NCBI GenBank assembly: GCA_900752545.1
Contig: CAADVS010000026.1
Span: 39,959-103,958, forward strand
Reading direction: 5' to 3'
Origin: an uncultured Collinsella sp.
Lineage (GTDB): Bacteria; Actinomycetota; Coriobacteriia; Coriobacteriales; Coriobacteriaceae
Length of the DNA: 64,000 nucleotides
Shown here: piece by piece, positions 34,125-43,047 of the stretch
How the letters are laid out: every line of letters begins with the position of its first letter
Numbering within the stretch: position 1 is the stretch's first letter
Made by a program: the position numbers and the translations under genes
Notes under the pieces: model-generated
The model's input: the letters and a program-made list of their open reading frames with translations, nothing else
What the model was told of the DNA's origin: nothing
Databases searched by the model: none

Positions 34125-34140
34125 GTGTATAAATATACAC
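34125..34140. promoter_or_regulatory. 16-bp AT-rich palindrome upstream of the surface-protein gene
   Basis: GTGTATA-AA-TATACAC is a perfect palindrome 90 bases upstream of the surface-protein start, in a 270-base intergenic region where I see nothing else. It has operator size and could control the surface protein. Confidence 0.4.
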
Positions 34141-34306
34141 CTGTAATTTTTTGGACGGGTTCATAGATGCTCGATTGGTAGCGAATTCCGCGCAAACCGT
34201 CACCAAACTCCACTTTTGCCGCATCTAAAGGTTATTTTTGCGCAAATTTTTGGATGCCGATAGTCACAATGGGCAGGAGGCTGGTACCCACCGGAGAGGG
34301 CAACGC

Positions 34307-34690
34307 CTACATTTTCATAACGTAATAGCCCGCACCCCTCACTGCCGTCTCGAGTGTGTCGCGATCAACCGGGCGCTTCGAGCGCACGCGTGCCGTGTGG
34401 TCCGCGTACGTTACCGTAGCCCACACGCCATCAAGCGCATTGAGGGCATTCGTCACATTCCGGGCGCAGCCGTCGCAACTCATGCCGCCGATAAGGAGTT
34501 CCTCACGATAGGGGTAGTGGGACTCGTCGGTGTCTGCCACCACAACCTTTTTGGCCTTCTTGCCGCTCGCACCATCGCTGCAGCAACTCTTCCCGTGTGT
34601 CGAAGCGGCAATGCGACGCAGTCCAAAAAACATGCCGACGGCAATGACGGTCAGCACGATGAGATTCGCAGGGTTGAGCAAGTCACTCAT
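34307..34690 (-). CDS. Membrane-anchored heavy-metal-associated (HMA) domain protein
   Basis: A protein of 127 residues from the ATG at 34690 (AAAGGGG site). One membrane helix (NLIVLTVIAVGMFFGL) is followed by a Cys-containing linker (KSCCSDG) and a C-terminal HMA domain with the metal motif GGMSCDGCARNV. Such domains bind Cu(I) or similar ions. No P-type ATPase gene is adjacent, so it may act as a stand-alone metallochaperone. The CsoR-like box at 34722 upstream suggests copper-dependent control. Confidence 0.8.
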   Translation of the reverse strand: MSDLLNPANLIVLTVIAVGMFFGLRRIAASTHGKSCCSDGASGKKAKKVVVADTDESHYPYREELLIGGMSCDGCARNVTNALNALDGVWATVTYADHTARVRSKRPVDRDTLETAVRGAGYYVMKM

Positions 34691-34721
34691 GCGTTCCCCT
34701 TTCAGTAGCACTATCTAGATA

Positions 34722-34734
34722 CCCCCATGGGGTG
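34722..34734. promoter_or_regulatory. CsoR-like copper operator
   Basis: ACCCC-CAT-GGGGT, preceded by T and followed by GT, resembles the G/C-tract palindromes (TACCCC...GGGGTA) bound by CsoR copper repressors. It lies 32 bases upstream of the HMA-protein start. Confidence 0.55.
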
Positions 34735-34797
34735 TCCCCATCTTAACCCAAAATCATGTCCGTTCGGTCAATTAGTTTTCCTCTTCAAACTTTTTTG

Positions 34798-34825
34798 TTG
34801 ACCATGGCTTACTTTCGTGTATAAG
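34798..34825 (+). promoter_or_regulatory. Promoter of the DUF3793/flavodoxin operon
   Basis: TTGACC at 34798 and TATAAG at 34820, separated by 16 bases. The transcription start would fall within the following iron-box-like sequence. Confidence 0.6.
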
Positions 34826-34844
34826 TTTTCCTAGGCTAACAGTT
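34826..34844. promoter_or_regulatory. DtxR/IdeR-like iron box
   Basis: The 9-mer TAGGCTAAC at 34832-34840 matches the central and right part of the DtxR/IdeR consensus TTAGGTTAGGCTAACCTAA; the left half is poor. It lies directly after the -10 box of an operon coding for a flavodoxin, a protein normally made when iron is short. Confidence 0.45.
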
Positions 34845-34863
34845 TAGATCCGTAAGGAGCGAC

Positions 34864-35568
34864 GTGACTCGAACCATAGACATCCCAACGTTTCAGGCAG
34901 CAGTCGTGCGCAACTGCTCCCCCACGCTCGCGGGCATCAAGCCGGCATCGCTCTTTACCTATCCAGGCACCTACGCCCACGGGGACGGCTCGACCGCAAC
35001 AGAAACCATCGCAGAACGCCGAGCACGCCTGCTCAACGTTATCGCCCAGTGCAACCGCGAGCTTGACCCGCTTGGCATCCACCTGAGTGTTTTGGTCTGG
35101 CGGCCCTGCGGAGCGCTCGTGTACGTGTACCGAGCCAAAAGCCTCACCACCTATTTCGCGGACCCTCGCGCCAAAACGGCGCTCGCCTCGGAAGGCTACG
35201 ACACGAGAGACCTTTCGACATGCCTTGTGCATTTGGCATCACGCATCACGCTCGCGAGTAATAACGTCGCGGAATGCGCCTGTAGCCAGACTCGATGCGC
35301 ACTACCCCAGCAAGCTAGCTGCAGCAACGACTGCACCTGCGAGTTTCCGCACGAAATAGGCTACTTCCTAGGATATCCCTACGACGACGTGCACGAGTTT
35401 ATCGTCCAGCGCGGCGAGAACTATAAGGTCTTTGGGGCCTGGAAGGTCTACGCAAATGTCGAGCAGGCACTTGCGACGTTTGATGCCTACCGCGCCTGCA
35501 CCCAATACTTCACCTTTGTCTATCAGCAGGGCTACAGCTTGGCGCAACTTGCCCAGGCAACCCGATAG
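34864..35568 (+). CDS. DUF3793-family protein
   Basis: A protein of 234 residues starting with GTG behind TAAGGAG. The C-terminal FPHEIGYFLGYPYDDVHEFI and GENYKVFGAWKVY are the hallmark of DUF3793, and a Cys-rich segment (ECACSQTRCALPQQASC, residues 138-154) precedes it. DUF3793 genes occur in anaerobes next to flavodoxin and iron or haem uptake genes; the function is unknown. The flavodoxin gene follows after 46 bases, so the two share a transcript. Confidence 0.85.
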   Translation: MTRTIDIPTFQAAVVRNCSPTLAGIKPASLFTYPGTYAHGDGSTATETIAERRARLLNVIAQCNRELDPLGIHLSVLVWRPCGALVYVYRAKSLTTYFADPRAKTALASEGYDTRDLSTCLVHLASRITLASNNVAECACSQTRCALPQQASCSNDCTCEFPHEIGYFLGYPYDDVHEFIVQRGENYKVFGAWKVYANVEQALATFDAYRACTQYFTFVYQQGYSLAQLAQATR

Positions 35569-35614
35569 AACATAGAAGCCGTGGCAACCTGCCGCACAAC
35601 TGAAAGGACTCAAC

Positions 35615-36034
35615 ATGAGCAAGATCGCCGTCGTCTACTGGAGCGGCACGGGCAACACCGAGGCCATGGCAAACCTCGTTGCCGAAGGTGCAACCGATGC
35701 CGGCGCCGAGGCAGAGGTCATCTCCTGCGCCGACTTCTCCGCAGACAAGGCCGCTGGCTATGACGCTATCGCCTTCGGCTGCCCCGCCATGGGTTCCGAG
35801 GAGCTTGAATATGATGAGTTCCAGCCCATGTGGGATGAGGTCAAGGAGACCCTCGGCGACAAGAAGGTCGTCCTCTTTGGCTCTTATTCGTGGGCCGAGG
35901 GCGAATGGATGGACAACTGGAAGGCGGACGCCGACGAGGAGGGCGTCAACGTCGTCGATTCCGTCATCTGCTACGACGCCCCCGATGATGAGAGCGAAGC
36001 GGCCTGCCGCGCCCTTGGAGCCGAGCTCGCCTAG
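35615..36034 (+). CDS. Flavodoxin
   Basis: A protein of 139 residues. VVYWSGTGNTEAMANLVAEG is the FMN phosphate-binding loop, and GCPAMGSEELEYDEFQP and FGSYSWAEGEWMDNW are the two flavin-contacting loops of short-chain flavodoxins. It transfers single electrons and can replace ferredoxin in iron-poor conditions. Cotranscription with DUF3793 behind an iron-box-like operator fits this role. A strong terminator follows at 36094. Confidence 0.93.
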   Translation: MSKIAVVYWSGTGNTEAMANLVAEGATDAGAEAEVISCADFSADKAAGYDAIAFGCPAMGSEELEYDEFQPMWDEVKETLGDKKVVLFGSYSWAEGEWMDNWKADADEEGVNVVDSVICYDAPDDESEAACRALGAELA

Positions 36035-36093
36035 CGGCAATGAGCTCCGCCCGCAACGCGCATTGCAACAAAACACATTCGCGTCCCAACAAA

Positions 36094-36126
36094 AACGGGA
36101 GCCGGATCACATCCGGCTCCCGTTTT
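36094..36126. terminator. Bidirectional terminator after the flavodoxin gene
   Basis: A 14-bp perfect stem AACGGGAGCCGGAT / ATCCGGCTCCCGTT with a CAC loop has TTTT on the plus side and AAAA before it. It can end both the flavodoxin and the convergent ABC transporter transcripts. Confidence 0.85.
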
Positions 36127-36151
36127 CTGCTATGTCAGTCATATAAAGCGG

Positions 36152-36904
<753 letters not shown>

Positions 36905-36916
36905 GATAGGACCTCC

Positions 36917-38278
36917 TTACAGACCGGCGATGTGATCGGCGGGCGTCGCGACAACCTGTCCGGCGCTCTTGGCGGGACGCTTCTTCTTGGTCTCGGCCGT
37001 GCCCAAAAGCCTCGCCTCAAGACCGCTCACCAAGCGAGCGAGCGGCAGGGTGATGACCAGATAGAACAGGGCGGCAACCACGTACGGTGTAATGGAGCCC
37101 GTCGTGGCCACGATGGTACGGGCGTTCATGACGATCTCGACCACACCCACGGCGGCAAGCAGCGACGTATCCTTGTAAAGCAAGATAAACTCGCTGGTCA
37201 GCGTAGGCAAAACATTACGGAACGTCTGCGGAATCATGACATAGAGCAGCGTCTGGAACGCGTTCATGCCCAGCGAACGCGCAGCCTCGTTTTGGCCCTT
37301 GGGGATCGATTGAATACCGGCACGGAAGATCTCGCATAGGTACGCAGACGAGTTCATGGCCATGACGATAACGCCAAGCACGTAGTCATCAACCTTGACG
37401 CCGGCCAACGGCAGACCGAAGAACGCGATATAGATCTGCAGGAACGCCGGCGTACCGCGGATGATATTCACATAGATGCCGGCAAGGCAACGCAGGATGC
37501 GCGACTTGGATATGCGCATGAGCGACAGGGCAAAGCCAAAGGGAATTGCCAGTGGAAACGCCACAAGCACGATCGAGAGCGACATAAGGAAGCCCTTAAA
37601 GACGATCGGCAGGCTTTGGACCAAAATGACCGGGTTCAAGAACAGGCGCAGGAACATATTGGAGTTCCAGGCCTCGACCCACGGCTGCTCCTTAAGATCG
37701 GCCAGGAAGTTATCGAAGGCCGTCACGCCCTTGATCTCGACGGAAGGAATTTTTGAAATCTTCTTGGTCGAACCGTCGGCGAGCGTATAGGTGCCACTAA
37801 AGGCCTCATCGCCGCCCTCGACGGGAAACGTCACGCCGTAAACCTCGACACGGAAATAGCCGCCGGCAGGCGCCGTCTCGCCAAAATCAATCTTGAGCGT
37901 CTGGCCGTCAGCCTTGCACGTGGGCTTCATGGGCGTACGATCCATGAGGTCCTCGCCCGAGAGCATCGTCAATCGCGTGTCATCGGTACCAAACGTCGTG
38001 CCGTCGACAAACGTCAGCGAAAGACCGCTCAGCTCCTCATCGGCATCGGCCTGGACCTCCCAGGTAATGCGCGTCTCGGTACCGCCGACCACAGCGCTGC
38101 CCGAACCAGTGTTGGGTCGGGCGGTAATCTTTGCGGTCTCAAGCGCCTGGGCGGTCGTGGGCGCATATGCCCCTGCGCACACCAGCGCGAGCGTCACGGC
38201 CATGGCGCAGGCTAGCTTTTGAAGCAAGGCGGGCAGTGGAAAACGCTGCTCCGCGGCTCCTTTGTTCAGTCGAGACAA
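36917..38278 (-). CDS. Amino acid ABC permease with an extra N-terminal extracytoplasmic domain
   Basis: A protein of 453 residues. The TTG at 38278 is preceded by AGGAG and is the best start. After a signal-like helix (LACAMAVTLALVCAGAYA) come about 165 residues of a beta-rich domain (RITWEVQADADEELSGLSLT, GYFRVEVYGVTFPVEGG) that normal HisM/GlnP permeases lack. The permease part follows, with the loop motif EIFRAGIQSIPKGQNEAARSLG that contacts the ATPase and about five helices. The extra domain may bind the substrate or dock the binding protein at the outer face. Confidence 0.85.
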   Translation of the reverse strand: MSRLNKGAAEQRFPLPALLQKLACAMAVTLALVCAGAYAPTTAQALETAKITARPNTGSGSAVVGGTETRITWEVQADADEELSGLSLTFVDGTTFGTDDTRLTMLSGEDLMDRTPMKPTCKADGQTLKIDFGETAPAGGYFRVEVYGVTFPVEGGDEAFSGTYTLADGSTKKISKIPSVEIKGVTAFDNFLADLKEQPWVEAWNSNMFLRLFLNPVILVQSLPIVFKGFLMSLSIVLVAFPLAIPFGFALSLMRISKSRILRCLAGIYVNIIRGTPAFLQIYIAFFGLPLAGVKVDDYVLGVIVMAMNSSAYLCEIFRAGIQSIPKGQNEAARSLGMNAFQTLLYVMIPQTFRNVLPTLTSEFILLYKDTSLLAAVGVVEIVMNARTIVATTGSITPYVVAALFYLVITLPLARLVSGLEARLLGTAETKKKRPAKSAGQVVATPADHIAGL

Positions 38279-38346
38279 GGTGGCTCCTATCGTAGAAGTT
38301 GCCGGCAAAACGAGACGGAAATACTCTCCGTCAAGAGAAGCGCAAA

Positions 38347-38374
38347 GGCCCTCTCCGCCAAAACGGAAAGGGCC
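38347..38374 (-). terminator. Intra-operon attenuator between binding protein and permease genes
   Basis: GGCCCTCTCCG / CGGAAAGGGCC (one mismatch) with a six-base loop and TTT after it on the minus strand. It lies 23 bases past the binding-protein stop. Partial termination here would give the usual excess of binding protein over membrane components. Confidence 0.65.
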
Positions 38375-38396
38375 CGCGAGCAATCAAGTAGCTATT

Positions 38397-39257
38397 TTAC
38401 TTGATGTTGTACTTAGCCATGAGGGCGTCAACGGTACCGTCGTCGGTCAGGTCCTTGATGGCCTGGTTGATGTCGTCCTTGAGCTTGGTGTTGCCCTGGT
38501 TGATGGCGATGGCGTACTCCTCGCCAGTGCTAATCTGCTTAATGGTCTGGCAGGTGTTGAACTGCTCGGCGGTCAGCTGGCTGGCAACGGAGCGGTTGGT
38601 GACTACGGCGTCGCCCTTATCGGACTGCAGGGCGCTGAAGCACTCGGTGGCGTCCTTGTAGGGGACAATCTTGGCCTTGGGGAAGTTCTCCTGGGCAAAG
38701 GACTCGGCGGTCGAGCCAGACTGGACGATGATGGTAGCATCGGCGTTGTTGAGCTTCTCGCTGTAGTTGTCGGCCGTGATGTCGGTGTTATCGACCTTGG
38801 TCACGATAGCCTGATCGTCCATGTAGTAGGAATCGGAGAAAGTGACTTCCTTCTCACGCTCGGGCGTGTCGGTGATAGCCGCAATGGAAACGTCATACTT
38901 GGCGCCCGAAGCGACACCCGGAACCAGCGTGTCAAAGTCATTGTTGACATACTCGACATCCAGGCCCAGCTTGTCGCCGATGGCCTTGATGAGCTCAAGG
39001 TCAAAGCCCTGATAATCGCCGTTGTCATCCTTGTACTCAAACGGAGCGTACTCTGCAGAGGTGCCGACGGTCAGCGTACCGTCCTTGACGAGCGCGTACT
39101 CCTTGGAGCCGTCGACCTTCTCGACTTTAGCGTCGTCAGAGCTGCTGGAACCGGCATTAGAACCAGAGGTGGCGTTGGACGAGCCGCAGCCCGTCAGAGC
39201 GAGGGCGAGCGCCATAGCACCCGTGGCGGCAAATGCGCCAAGCTTCTTCAGCTTCAT
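38397..39257 (-). CDS. Amino acid ABC transporter substrate-binding lipoprotein
   Basis: A protein of 286 residues. It has a lipoprotein signal (MKLKKLGAFAATGAMALALA, then LTGC), a Ser/Asn-rich linker, and an SBP_bac_3 domain: LTVGTSAEYAPFEY, GFDLELIKAIGDKLG, FSDSYYMDD, and GEEYAIAINQGNTKLKDDIN. The Arg and Asp residues that hold the amino acid alpha-groups in this family lie in the middle segments. The start at 39257 follows GGAAGGAG. It delivers a polar amino acid to the permease encoded downstream. Confidence 0.9.
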   Translation of the reverse strand: MKLKKLGAFAATGAMALALALTGCGSSNATSGSNAGSSSSDDAKVEKVDGSKEYALVKDGTLTVGTSAEYAPFEYKDDNGDYQGFDLELIKAIGDKLGLDVEYVNNDFDTLVPGVASGAKYDVSIAAITDTPEREKEVTFSDSYYMDDQAIVTKVDNTDITADNYSEKLNNADATIIVQSGSTAESFAQENFPKAKIVPYKDATECFSALQSDKGDAVVTNRSVASQLTAEQFNTCQTIKQISTGEEYAIAINQGNTKLKDDINQAIKDLTDDGTVDALMAKYNIK

Positions 39258-39404
39258 AATCAGTCTCCTTCCAATGACCCCACGTGATTCAGAGGTCTGC
39301 AAAAACTGAGGGTTATTATGCACCCGCTTGGAAGAATCTGCAATTAGAAAACTGATTGAAACAAACCCATAACGTGAATGGAGCGTCCCACTTTATGGCA
39401 GCCA

Positions 39405-40271
39405 TTACTGCTGCAATGACCTTAACAGTTTGATTTCAGCCGCATAACCTGCAAGTTCGTTCGGTGTCTCCAAAATGAATGGCAATGCGCGCAAGCGGCC
39501 ATTCGATACAATATTCTGCATAACCTGCATACCGCCACCAAATTCCTCGCTGCCAAGGTATCCCTTGCCGATGCACTCGTGACGATCTTTATGGGCGCCA
39601 CAAGGGTTCTTCGAATCGTTGATGTGTACGGCATGCAGACGATCGATACCCACCACGCGGTCGAACTCGTCGAGTACGCCGTCCAGATCATGGATGATGT
39701 CGTAGCCAGCATCGCTCACATGGCAGGTGTCCAAACAAACGCCCAGCTTATCGGACAGCTCTGGGCACTTGGCGGCAACGCCCTTGATAATGCACGCCAG
39801 TTCTTCAAAGCTACGGCCCACCTCGGTGCCCTTGCCCGCCATGGTCTCGAGCAATACCGTCGTCTGCTGTCCCTCAAACATCACCTGGCACAGCGTGTCG
39901 ACAATCATCTGAATGCCGGCGTCTGCCCCCTGTCCCACATGCGCACCGGGGTGAAAATTGTAGTAGTTGCCGGGCAGTGCTTCCAGACGCTGCAAATCTT
40001 CCGCCATAGCCTCCAAGGCAAACTCTCGCGCCCGCTCCTTAGCGGAGCAGGGGTTATAGGTATACGGGGCATGCGCCACCAGCGGTCCAAAGTCGTTTTG
40101 CTCCATAAGCTCGCGCAGGGCCGCCACATCATCCATGTCAAGGTCTTTCGCCTTGCCGCCGCGCGGGTTGCGCGTAAAGAATGCAAAGGTATTGGCGCCA
40201 ATGGACAGCGCCGTCTCCCCCATTGCCCGATAGCCCTTCGTCGTCGAAAGATGACATCCGATTGTCAGCAT
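39405..40271 (-). CDS. nfo: Deoxyribonuclease IV (endonuclease IV)
   Basis: A TIM-barrel AP endonuclease of 288 residues. [75 protein letters not shown] carry the His/Glu/Asp ligands of the three-zinc centre, each in its family position. It nicks DNA at abasic sites during base excision repair. The ATG at 40271 follows a GGGGGG-AGC-type site that sits directly behind a covarying hairpin repeat. Confidence 0.92.
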   Translation of the reverse strand: MLTIGCHLSTTKGYRAMGETALSIGANTFAFFTRNPRGGKAKDLDMDDVAALRELMEQNDFGPLVAHAPYTYNPCSAKERAREFALEAMAEDLQRLEALPGNYYNFHPGAHVGQGADAGIQMIVDTLCQVMFEGQQTTVLLETMAGKGTEVGRSFEELACIIKGVAAKCPELSDKLGVCLDTCHVSDAGYDIIHDLDGVLDEFDRVVGIDRLHAVHINDSKNPCGAHKDRHECIGKGYLGSEEFGGGMQVMQNIVSNGRLRALPFILETPNELAGYAAEIKLLRSLQQ

Positions 40272-40292
40272 CTCCAGCTCCCCCCTCATCAG

Positions 40293-40355
40293 TTGCGGTG
40301 AAATACGGTCTATTGGTGCCCTATTTTGGCGCAAACAGACCGTATTCCACCGCAA
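40293..40355. repeat. Covarying hairpin repeat, copy 1 (leader of nfo)
   Basis: A 19-bp inverted repeat (40293-40311 with 40337-40355, one mismatch). It shares with the copy at 41458 the outer stem TTGCGGTG...CACCGCAA, the loop pattern CCCTATTNTGNCGC and the flank GTTATAAAAGG. The inner stem differs (ACGGTCT here, GTTCCTG there) yet pairs in both copies. It lies 21 bases upstream of the nfo start. Confidence 0.8.
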
Positions 40356-40422
40356 GTTATAAAAGGGGCATCAGGGACAAAGGCCTCCAGGCATTCCAAG
40401 CGCTGGTGCCATGCCCCACGCC

Positions 40423-41442
40423 CTAAAGTTTCAAACGAATCGCATCGATGATGTGCGCACAGCGCTGTGTGGCGGCTAGGGACATGATGGGGCTTTCGAG
40501 TTTCCCCGCCTGAATGAGCTGCGTCGCATGCTGGATTTCGCCGTAGAAATCATCGACCTCAAACGGGGCATTTATTTCGAGCGTTCGCCCGTCGGAGTAC
40601 TTCACATGGGCGAGCTCGGGGCGATGGAGACGCTCGATTTCCAACGAGCCCCGCTCACAGGCAATCGTTAAGCGGCTTTCATATGTTGCTTTGCCGTCGC
40701 ACACCATATGAATGGGTATACCGCCGACGCTCATACGGATCTCGTCGGCCCAATCGACGCGGCCGCCCGATACGTCACGCCAGCGAACTTCACGGGATGA
40801 AACCTCGCACGCACCCGCGAGCAAATCCTCAAACCAACCGACCGCATAGCAGCCCATGTCATATAGACAGCCGCCCTGCAACGAATCAAGCAGATAGCCC
40901 GAAGGAGGCTCGCCGTAATCGAGCTTTTGCACGCTTTCAATCGAGACAATACGGCCAAGCTCACCCGACGCAAGCAAGTCCTTCACGCGAGTGCGCATCG
41001 GGCAAAACCGATTCTTCATCGCCTCCATAAACAGCACGCCGCGCTCACGAGAGGTGGAGGCAATCGAGAGAGCCTCTTCCTCACTCAAAACGGCCGGCTT
41101 TTCGCACAGCACGGCCTTTCCGGCGCGCAGCGCGCGACAGGCCCAACGCGTATGCATGCCATGCGGAAGAGCCAAGTAGATTGCGTCGACATCGGGGTCG
41201 GCAATCAGCGCGTCATAAGCCGCATTGCCGTTATCGTCGACCGAGGCGTGGCCATGCGCAGCATCGATCGAAAACGCTCGGCAAAATTCCTCGACATGTG
41301 CAGGAGTGCGACCGGCCGCAGCCACCAGCCGTGCCCCGTCGACCTTCTTGAGCGACGATGCAAATCGATGAGAAATGTGTCCGGCACCCAAAATGCCCCA
41401 ACGAACCTCACGCAAATCATCACATGAATCCCGATGGCCCAC
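40423..41442 (-). CDS. Gfo/Idh/MocA-family oxidoreductase
   Basis: A protein of 339 residues; the GTG at 41442 follows AAGGGGG. RWGILGAGHISHRFASSL is the NAD(P)-binding Rossmann start, and VLCEKPAVLSEEEA holds the EKP motif with the catalytic lysine. GGCLYDMGCYAVGW with the Asp/Gly pattern of the C-terminal domain follows. These enzymes oxidise or reduce sugar or polyol derivatives; the substrate is unknown. The gene sits between two hairpin repeats and upstream of nfo. Confidence 0.85.
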   Translation of the reverse strand: MGHRDSCDDLREVRWGILGAGHISHRFASSLKKVDGARLVAAAGRTPAHVEEFCRAFSIDAAHGHASVDDNGNAAYDALIADPDVDAIYLALPHGMHTRWACRALRAGKAVLCEKPAVLSEEEALSIASTSRERGVLFMEAMKNRFCPMRTRVKDLLASGELGRIVSIESVQKLDYGEPPSGYLLDSLQGGCLYDMGCYAVGWFEDLLAGACEVSSREVRWRDVSGGRVDWADEIRMSVGGIPIHMVCDGKATYESRLTIACERGSLEIERLHRPELAHVKYSDGRTLEINAPFEVDDFYGEIQHATQLIQAGKLESPIMSLAATQRCAHIIDAIRLKL

Positions 41443-41457
41443 GACAGCCCCCTTCAG

Positions 41458-41520
41458 TTGCGGTGGAATAGTTCCTGTTTGGCCCCTATTCTGCCGCAAA
41501 CAGGAACTATTCCACCGCAA
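41458..41520. repeat. Covarying hairpin repeat, copy 2 (leader of the Gfo/Idh gene)
   Basis: A perfect 23-bp inverted repeat (41458-41480 with 41498-41520) and a 17-base loop. Its outer stem, loop core and flanks match copy 1 at 40293, while the middle of the stem differs with compensating changes. It lies 15 bases upstream of the oxidoreductase start. Confidence 0.85.
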
Positions 41521-41532
41521 GTTATAAAAGGG

Positions 41533-42723
41533 TCATGAGGAGCGCGTTTTGCCGAAGGCCTTAAGCACCGCCGTCACGGGACCAGGCTGGAAACGTCGGC
41601 GCACATCGTCGAGACGCTCGGGAATATCGATGTGCTGCGGGCAGTGCCGCGCGCATTTGCCGCATTTGACGCAATTGCTCACCAACTTGGGCTCGCTTGT
41701 GCGCACCGCGCTCGCCGTAAAGTATTGAGACAGCCCCGTAAACCAGCTGTGCGCATAGCTTGCGTTGTAGGCGGCAAAACATCCAGGGATATTGATGCCT
41801 TTAGGGCACGGCATGCAATAGCCGCATCCCGTGCAGGGCACGCGATTCGATTTTTCAAACTCATCCAGCACGTGCGCGATCGTGTCGAGCTGGTTGGCAG
41901 TCATCGAATTCGGCAACGCGAGGTCTGCCAGTGACGAATTCTCATCCACCTGCGCGGTATCGGTCATACCCGAAAGCAGCATCGTCACCTGAGGATGATT
42001 CCACACCCACGAAAGGCCCCAGGCGGCAGGAGTGCGCAAATGCGGGTCACGGGCACTATCGAGCACAGCGCGGGCCCGTGGCGGCAGCTTGCCCGCTAAA
42101 CGCCCGCCCAGCAGCGGCTCCATCACAAACACCGCGAGGCCTCGCTCGGCGGCGGCCATGAGCCCCGCTGTTCCCGCCTGATATCGCTCTCCAGCGTAAT
42201 TGTACTGGATCTGGCAAAAGTCCCACTCATACGCATCGAGCATCGTCAGGAAATCCGCCGCGCTGCCGTGGTACGAAAAACCAATCTGGCGAATGCGCCC
42301 CGAAGCCTTTTGGCGCGCAATCCAGTCCTCGATGCCCAGTGCCACCACGCGCTCCCACTGGGCGGGCGAGGTAATGTTGTGCATAAGGTAATAGTCGATA
42401 CGGTCGGTCCGCAGGCGACGCAGCTGCTCATCGAAGAACCGATCGAAATCCTCCGCGCATTTGCACGAAGCATGCGGCAGCTTGGTCGCGAGCAACACCC
42501 GGTCACGCAGCCCCAAGCGCTCAAGCGAGGCGCCCACGCACGCCTCGTTACCGGGATAGAGATACGCGGTGTCCAGATAATTAATCCCCTGCTCCACCGC
42601 ACGGGAAATGATGGCGTCGGCTGCCTTCGCATCCGGGCGTCCCGGCGCACCGGGAAACCTCATGCAGCCCAGCCCCAACGCCGAGATACGGTTGCCGCTT
42701 TTGGGGTCAACGCGATATTGCAC
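41533..42723 (-). CDS. Aldo/keto reductase with C-terminal 2[4Fe-4S] ferredoxin domain
   Basis: A protein of 396 residues starting with GTG behind GGGAGGGG. The barrel shows GLGCMRFPG, GINYLDTAYLYPGNE (catalytic Asp-Tyr), the Lys of LLATKLP and the His of YYLMHN. A ferredoxin tail follows, with CTGCGYCMPCP and CVKCGKCARHCP. Such fused reductases are common in anaerobes and probably take electrons from ferredoxin or pass them to it. The substrate is unknown. Confidence 0.88.
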   Translation of the reverse strand: MQYRVDPKSGNRISALGLGCMRFPGAPGRPDAKAADAIISRAVEQGINYLDTAYLYPGNEACVGASLERLGLRDRVLLATKLPHASCKCAEDFDRFFDEQLRRLRTDRIDYYLMHNITSPAQWERVVALGIEDWIARQKASGRIRQIGFSYHGSAADFLTMLDAYEWDFCQIQYNYAGERYQAGTAGLMAAAERGLAVFVMEPLLGGRLAGKLPPRARAVLDSARDPHLRTPAAWGLSWVWNHPQVTMLLSGMTDTAQVDENSSLADLALPNSMTANQLDTIAHVLDEFEKSNRVPCTGCGYCMPCPKGINIPGCFAAYNASYAHSWFTGLSQYFTASAVRTSEPKLVSNCVKCGKCARHCPQHIDIPERLDDVRRRFQPGPVTAVLKAFGKTRSS

Positions 42724-42885
42724 GGCCCCTCCCCTCCCATCGAAGCCCTGACAAGGCGAAACAAACCCGCCACGTCATCGAAACACATCGGAATCGCAAT
42801 TGAGAACGTATCGTAACGCAGCAGAAATCGAGCCGTCACGGCACCGCTTTAACATCAGCAAAAAGCCCGATGAAAGGAGCCGGGC

Positions 42886-42954
42886 ATGACCACGCGCATG
42901 TCTTTGCGGTCTGCCCCGCAGCGTAACGTCCAGACAAACGTTTCTTTTTCATAA
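42886..42954 (+). CDS. Possible 22-residue leader peptide
   Basis: ATG with AAAGGAG at ideal spacing, encoding a 22-residue peptide (begins MTTRMSLRSAPQRNV, four Arg codons) and a TAA stop. It is followed 48 bases later by a hairpin with a T-tract and then by the reductase gene, which is an arrangement suited to attenuation. No homolog is known to me. Confidence 0.35.
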   Translation: MTTRMSLRSAPQRNVQTNVSFS

Positions 42955-43002
42955 CAGCCGCCCCGCGCACCCACCAATCACCCTGGCAGCATACAATCCA
43001 TC

Positions 43003-43025
43003 AGGCGCCCCTTACGCGGGCGCCT
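43003..43025 (+). terminator. Hairpin with T-tract before the reductase gene
   Basis: AGGCGCCC / GGGCGCCT with a 7-base loop, followed by TTTT. It lies 22 bases upstream of the start codon at 43048, inside the leader, and so may act as an attenuator rather than as the end of a separate gene. Confidence 0.6.
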
Positions 43026-43047
43026 TTTACATGGGGAGATGATTCAC

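Larger units (their letters stand above)
42724..43047. other. Intergenic region with a possible leader peptide and hairpin
   Basis: Between the divergent AKR and ketopantoate-reductase-like genes lie a short reading frame with a strong ribosome binding site (42886-42954) and a hairpin directly before the downstream start (43003-43025). I see no other gene. Confidence 0.5.

Noticed and set aside
40366..40423. GGGGCAT...ATGCCCC hairpin after the Gfo/Idh gene
   Set aside because: The arms are seven bases with a loop of more than 30 bases and no T-tract; not convincing as a terminator.
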